Shown here: piece after piece, positions 6,250-8,165 of the stretch
How the letters are laid out: each line of letters begins with the position of its first letter
Position numbering within the stretch: position 1 is the first letter of the stretch
NCBI GenBank assembly: GCA_023228285.1
Contig: JALOBM010000085.1
Span: 1-8,165 of the forward strand
Direction of reading: 5' to 3'
Length of the DNA stretch: 8,165 nucleotides
Source of the DNA: Candidatus Cloacimonadota bacterium
Lineage (GTDB): Bacteria; Cloacimonadota; Cloacimonadia; Cloacimonadales; Cloacimonadaceae
Position numbers and translations under genes: made by a program
The notes under the pieces: model-generated
What the model was told of the DNA's origin: nothing
Database searches by the model: none
The model's input: the letters and a program-made list of their open reading frames with translations, nothing else

Positions 6250-6311
6250 AGTGCTGTGTCTTTTGTGGCTTTTAATTGCCAGACAAAGCTATGGAGCGAA
6301 TGGTATTTTGA

Positions 6312-6336
6312 AATACGGGGTTCACCGAATGCTTAC
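6312..6336 (-). repeat. IS66 terminal inverted repeat (tnpA-proximal end)
   Basis: Perfect 25-base reverse complement of 5467-5491. Its outer end at 6336 directly abuts the tRNA- or tmRNA-like 3' end. Confidence 0.9.
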
Positions 6337-6368
6337 AGAGGTCGACGGTTCGATTCCGTTCGTCTCCA
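6337..6368 (+). tRNA. 3'-end fragment of a tRNA or tmRNA gene
   Basis: The sequence folds as the 3' part of a tRNA: variable-loop-like AGGTC (6339-6343), T stem GACGG/CCGTT (6344-6348 and 6356-6360), T loop TTCGATT (6349-6355, matching TTCRANY), 3' acceptor strand CGTCTCC (6361-6367) and discriminator A (6368). The complementary acceptor strand GGAGACG, the D arm and the anticodon arm are missing; the IS66 end begins exactly where they should continue. Isotype cannot be read, and a tmRNA 3' end is equally possible. It is either an integration-site remnant or a gene cut by IS66. Confidence 0.55.
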
Positions 6369-6387
6369 CGGTGAAAATCAGCCTACT

Positions 6388-7098
6388 TTACTCATCTCTG
6401 AGGCAGCGAACGGAGAAGCCTCCCTTGAATGCACCGTTCATCCGATCCACCATTGATCCACCGCAAAAGATGCTACGCAGCAAGCCGTAGGAGCCATTAG
6501 CCTCGGTTGACGACCAGAAGTAGGCATAATCAGTCAAACCAGCAAACTCATTATATTGACTCCGGTAACCACCAGGCAGGGCACTGAAACCACTACTGTT
6601 ATTTGTGGTCCGTGCATTCCCTGGAGCACCCTCAAAATCGGAGCTGGTCCATTCGGAGGTTGAAGCCATCGACTTGGCAATATCGGATCCGTCTCCCTCA
6701 AATCCATATCCATTTTCCTCAAGATAATCGGTTAAAACTGACCATTCCAGATCACTCGGCAAATGCCAGCCCGCCGGGCAAGCCGATAAAGCAGCCTCCC
6801 GGTTATAAAGTACACCGTAGGTGGCATAATTTGGCAACGCCTTAGCATCATCTACACTAGTACCCTCATAATCATAGACATAATAGTGCTTCTCCGAGTC
6901 TGCACCAACATCAGCCGGACTGACTGCCGGGAGGTAAGCCAAGTTCTCCGCCATCCAGAGCTGCGAACCAAACTTGACTGTCTGGTAAATATTCCCATCA
7001 CGCTCATCCTTGAATGACTCCTCGTCAGGCAGTTCAGGATCACAGCTGCTAAGTACTAAAGCCGGCAACAGAACAAAAAACAATAACACTTTTTTCAT
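6388..7098 (-). CDS. FISUMP-domain lipoprotein
   Basis: This encodes 236 aa, a lipoprotein with signal MKKVLLFFVLLPALVLSSC (lipobox LSSC, lipidated C19). Residues about 34-233 form the Fibrobacter succinogenes major paralogous (FISUMP) domain (TIGR02145/PF09603 type), with its hallmarks in order: DGNIYQTVKFGSQLWMAENL (34-53), CPAGWHLPSDLEW (107-119), FSALPGGYRS (171-180), FWSSTE (194-199) and FSVRCLRD (228-235). Length is normal and the gene appears intact. Members are surface or exported proteins common in Bacteroidota and Fibrobacteres; their function is not defined. It is transcribed away from the FkbM gene and converges on the tRNA-like fragment, with its stop 20 bases from that fragment. 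I saw no terminator after it. Confidence 0.93.
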   Translation of the reverse strand: MKKVLLFFVLLPALVLSSCDPELPDEESFKDERDGNIYQTVKFGSQLWMAENLAYLPAVSPADVGADSEKHYYVYDYEGTSVDDAKALPNYATYGVLYNREAALSACPAGWHLPSDLEWSVLTDYLEENGYGFEGDGSDIAKSMASTSEWTSSDFEGAPGNARTTNNSSGFSALPGGYRSQYNEFAGLTDYAYFWSSTEANGSYGLLRSIFCGGSMVDRMNGAFKGGFSVRCLRDE

Positions 7099-7153
7099 CT
7101 TGACATTTCTTTGGTTACAGGTTAAGAACTGAGTTATTGAGATAATCTCAGGT

Positions 7154-7161
7154 CAAACTTA
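7154..7161 (-). promoter_or_regulatory. -7 promoter box for the FISUMP gene
   Basis: The - strand reads TAAGTTTG, a full match to the Bacteroidota -7 consensus TAnnTTTG, 55 bases upstream of the start codon at 7098. No clear TTTG -33 element is visible at the expected distance. Confidence 0.45.
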
Positions 7162-7213
7162 TCCAATTCTGCATAAATACTAAAATCCAGCTCTGGGAAC
7201 ATTGGTTAAACGC

Positions 7214-7221
7214 TATCTTTG
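7214..7221 (+). promoter_or_regulatory. -7 promoter box for the FkbM gene
   Basis: TATCTTTG matches TAnnTTTG fully and lies 19 bases before the GTG at 7241, so the transcript would have a very short leader of about 12 bases. The -33 region is not recognisable. Together with the - strand box at 7154-7161 it forms a divergent promoter region. Confidence 0.45.
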
Positions 7222-7240
7222 ATTCAGAAATTTTTTTAAG

Positions 7241-7912
7241 GTGAAAAAAGTAATAAAATCCATATCATCAGTAGTTCATCTGCGTATTAAACAAGGTCCT
7301 CTGGAAAAGTATCGCTTTATCGCAGCTAGTGGTTTATCGTTTATACGGGGGACTTATGAACAACCCACTGTGGCATTCCTTGAACAACATGTTAAGAACT
7401 CTTCTTGCTGCTATGATATTGGAGGCCATGTTGGTTATCTGAGTCTAGTATTATCAAAACTGGTTGGAAAAGATGGTACCGTTTACGTTTTCGAGCCTAG
7501 ACCTATCAATATCAACTATATTAATCGCCATATTAAGCTTAATAAAATCCTTAATATAAAACTGCTTGGGATTGGCATTAGTGATTTTACTGGGGAATCA
7601 ACCTTTTATGACAAAGGAGGAACCGGTACTGGCAAGATTTCCGATAAAGGATCTCTTACAATTAGAGTAAATTCTCTAGATAAGCTACATGAAGATAAAG
7701 CAATTGCCCCTCCAGACTTAATCAAGATGGATATTGAAGGAGAAGAGTTTAAAGCCTTGTGTGGTTCAAGGGAATTACTAAAAACTTATAAGCCAATCTT
7801 AGTTATTTCGACTCATAGCCAAACAATTCATGATTCGTGCCTAAATTTTGTCAGAGACCTTGGGTATTCAAAAGTTGAAGAGATTAAAGGAGGATTTACG
7901 GCACTCTTTTGA
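7241..7912 (+). CDS. FkbM-family SAM-dependent methyltransferase
   Basis: This encodes 223 aa with a GTG start; an in-frame stop at 7220-7222 limits extension and no ATG occurs until residue 163, so GTG is the best choice. Motif I CYDIGGHVGYLSL (57-69) binds S-adenosylmethionine, VYVFEPRPIN (81-90) is the acidic post-motif, and LIKMDIEGEEFKAL (160-173) is the FkbM/Methyltransf_21 signature. The family O-methylates sugars, glycan ends or small molecules, and its genes are frequent in polysaccharide clusters, but no glycosyltransferase is adjacent here, so the substrate is unknown. The length is slightly short but complete for the family. Base composition is A+T-rich, unlike the FISUMP gene beside it, which hints at separate acquisition. 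Confidence 0.9.
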   Translation: MKKVIKSISSVVHLRIKQGPLEKYRFIAASGLSFIRGTYEQPTVAFLEQHVKNSSCCYDIGGHVGYLSLVLSKLVGKDGTVYVFEPRPININYINRHIKLNKILNIKLLGIGISDFTGESTFYDKGGTGTGKISDKGSLTIRVNSLDKLHEDKAIAPPDLIKMDIEGEEFKALCGSRELLKTYKPILVISTHSQTIHDSCLNFVRDLGYSKVEEIKGGFTALF

Positions 7913-8026
7913 TAAAGGAAAAAGGCTGAACTAGTCAAATTTTCGAACAGAGCACTGAAAACGAATACACAAAAACATAAAAACTTGGGACATGGATTTC
8001 TGTGATAAAATTGTAATTTCAGCCCT

Positions 8027-8034
8027 TATTTTTG
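8027..8034 (+). promoter_or_regulatory. -7 promoter box before the pyrophosphatase gene
   Basis: TATTTTTG matches TAnnTTTG fully, 36 bases upstream of the ATG at 8071. No clear -33 element is visible. The 158-base gap after the FkbM gene supports an independent transcript. Confidence 0.4.
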
Positions 8035-8070
8035 TTGCTTAATGAAATTAACTAGATAAAAACTAAACAT

Positions 8071-8165
8071 ATGGATTACTTCTTCTTAATACCACTTTCA
8101 GCTGTAATCGCACTGGTATTTGCCTGGTTTTTCTACAAGTCGATGATGAAAAACCCAGAGGGTAA
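8071..8165 (+). CDS. hppA: Membrane-bound proton/sodium-translocating pyrophosphatase, N-terminus (partial)
   Basis: The first 31 codons are present and the gene runs off the right edge. The peptide begins MDYFFLIPLSAVIALVFAW, a first transmembrane helix, and continues FFYKSMMKNPEG. This matches the N-terminus of Bacteroidota membrane pyrophosphatases, which start with one hydrophobic helix followed by a (Y/F)FYKxMMKxxEG motif. These enzymes hydrolyse pyrophosphate in the cytoplasmic membrane and pump H+ or Na+ outward. It is a core-type gene, so it probably marks the chromosomal side of the accessory segment. Which ion is pumped cannot be told from this part. Confidence 0.8.
   Translation, partial: MDYFFLIPLSAVIALVFAWFFYKSMMKNPEG

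Larger units (their letters stand above)
5467..6336 (-). mobile_element. IS66-family element, internally deleted, both ends intact
   Basis: The element is 870 bp, bounded by 25-bp perfect terminal inverted repeats starting GTAAGCATTCGG; GTAAG ends are typical of IS66. Read on the - strand, it carries a 29-codon N-terminal piece of tnpA, about 26 codons of tnpB and the last 162 codons of the tnpC transposase, then an intrinsic terminator. Typical IS66 elements are around 2.5 kb, so most coding sequence has been lost in two internal deletions. The 8-base flanks (ACCTTTCA left, AGAGGTCG right) do not match, so no target duplication is visible. The intact ends could still allow movement by a transposase supplied elsewhere. 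Confidence 0.88.

Noticed and set aside
7923..8023. GGCTGAA and TTCAGCC as a terminator after the FkbM gene
   Set aside because: The arms are only 7 bp and are separated by nearly 90 bases, too far apart for an intrinsic terminator.

Overview
The window looks like accessory DNA from a member of the phylum Bacteroidota. The signs are a 6-bladed beta-propeller protein with the GKGPGEY signature, CarboxypepD_reg-like exported proteins, a FISUMP lipoprotein, TAnnTTTG-type -7 promoter boxes, and A-rich start regions without Shine-Dalgarno sequences. The genus cannot be read from the sequence.

Layout. Positions 1-108 are the 5' part of an IS66-family element in + orientation that enters from the left edge. 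Positions 109-717 hold no convincing gene, only an IS21-like pair of repeats, small palindromes and a perfect 12-bp hairpin. Positions 718-5456 are a co-directional run of five genes for exported or membrane proteins: a 99-aa secreted peptide with six cysteines, a 6-bladed beta-propeller protein, a membrane-anchored thioredoxin-fold protein with only one active-site cysteine, and two orphan CarboxypepD_reg-like proteins. Positions 5467-6336 are a second IS66 element on the - strand, internally deleted but with perfect 25-bp terminal inverted repeats. Directly against its outer end lies the 3' end of a tRNA or tmRNA gene (6337-6368). After that come a FISUMP lipoprotein (- strand), a divergent FkbM-type methyltransferase (+ strand) and the first 31 codons of a membrane-bound pyrophosphatase, which is probably core chromosome.

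How it fits together. The peptide, propeller and redoxin-like genes resemble the Bacteroidota gene neighbourhoods in which small exported peptides of the NVEALA type sit beside 6-bladed propeller proteins. The peptide here lacks a clear NVEALA motif, so it may be a divergent or separate class. Two perfect interleaved hairpins (1021-1061) separate the peptide gene from the propeller gene and could set their expression ratio. The segment is bracketed by inverted IS66 copies, and the right copy abuts a truncated tRNA or tmRNA end. This suggests that the cassette arrived as a composite-transposon-like unit, or was rearranged by IS66, next to a core gene. The function of the cassette is not known; peptide maturation, disulfide handling or surface display are inferences only.
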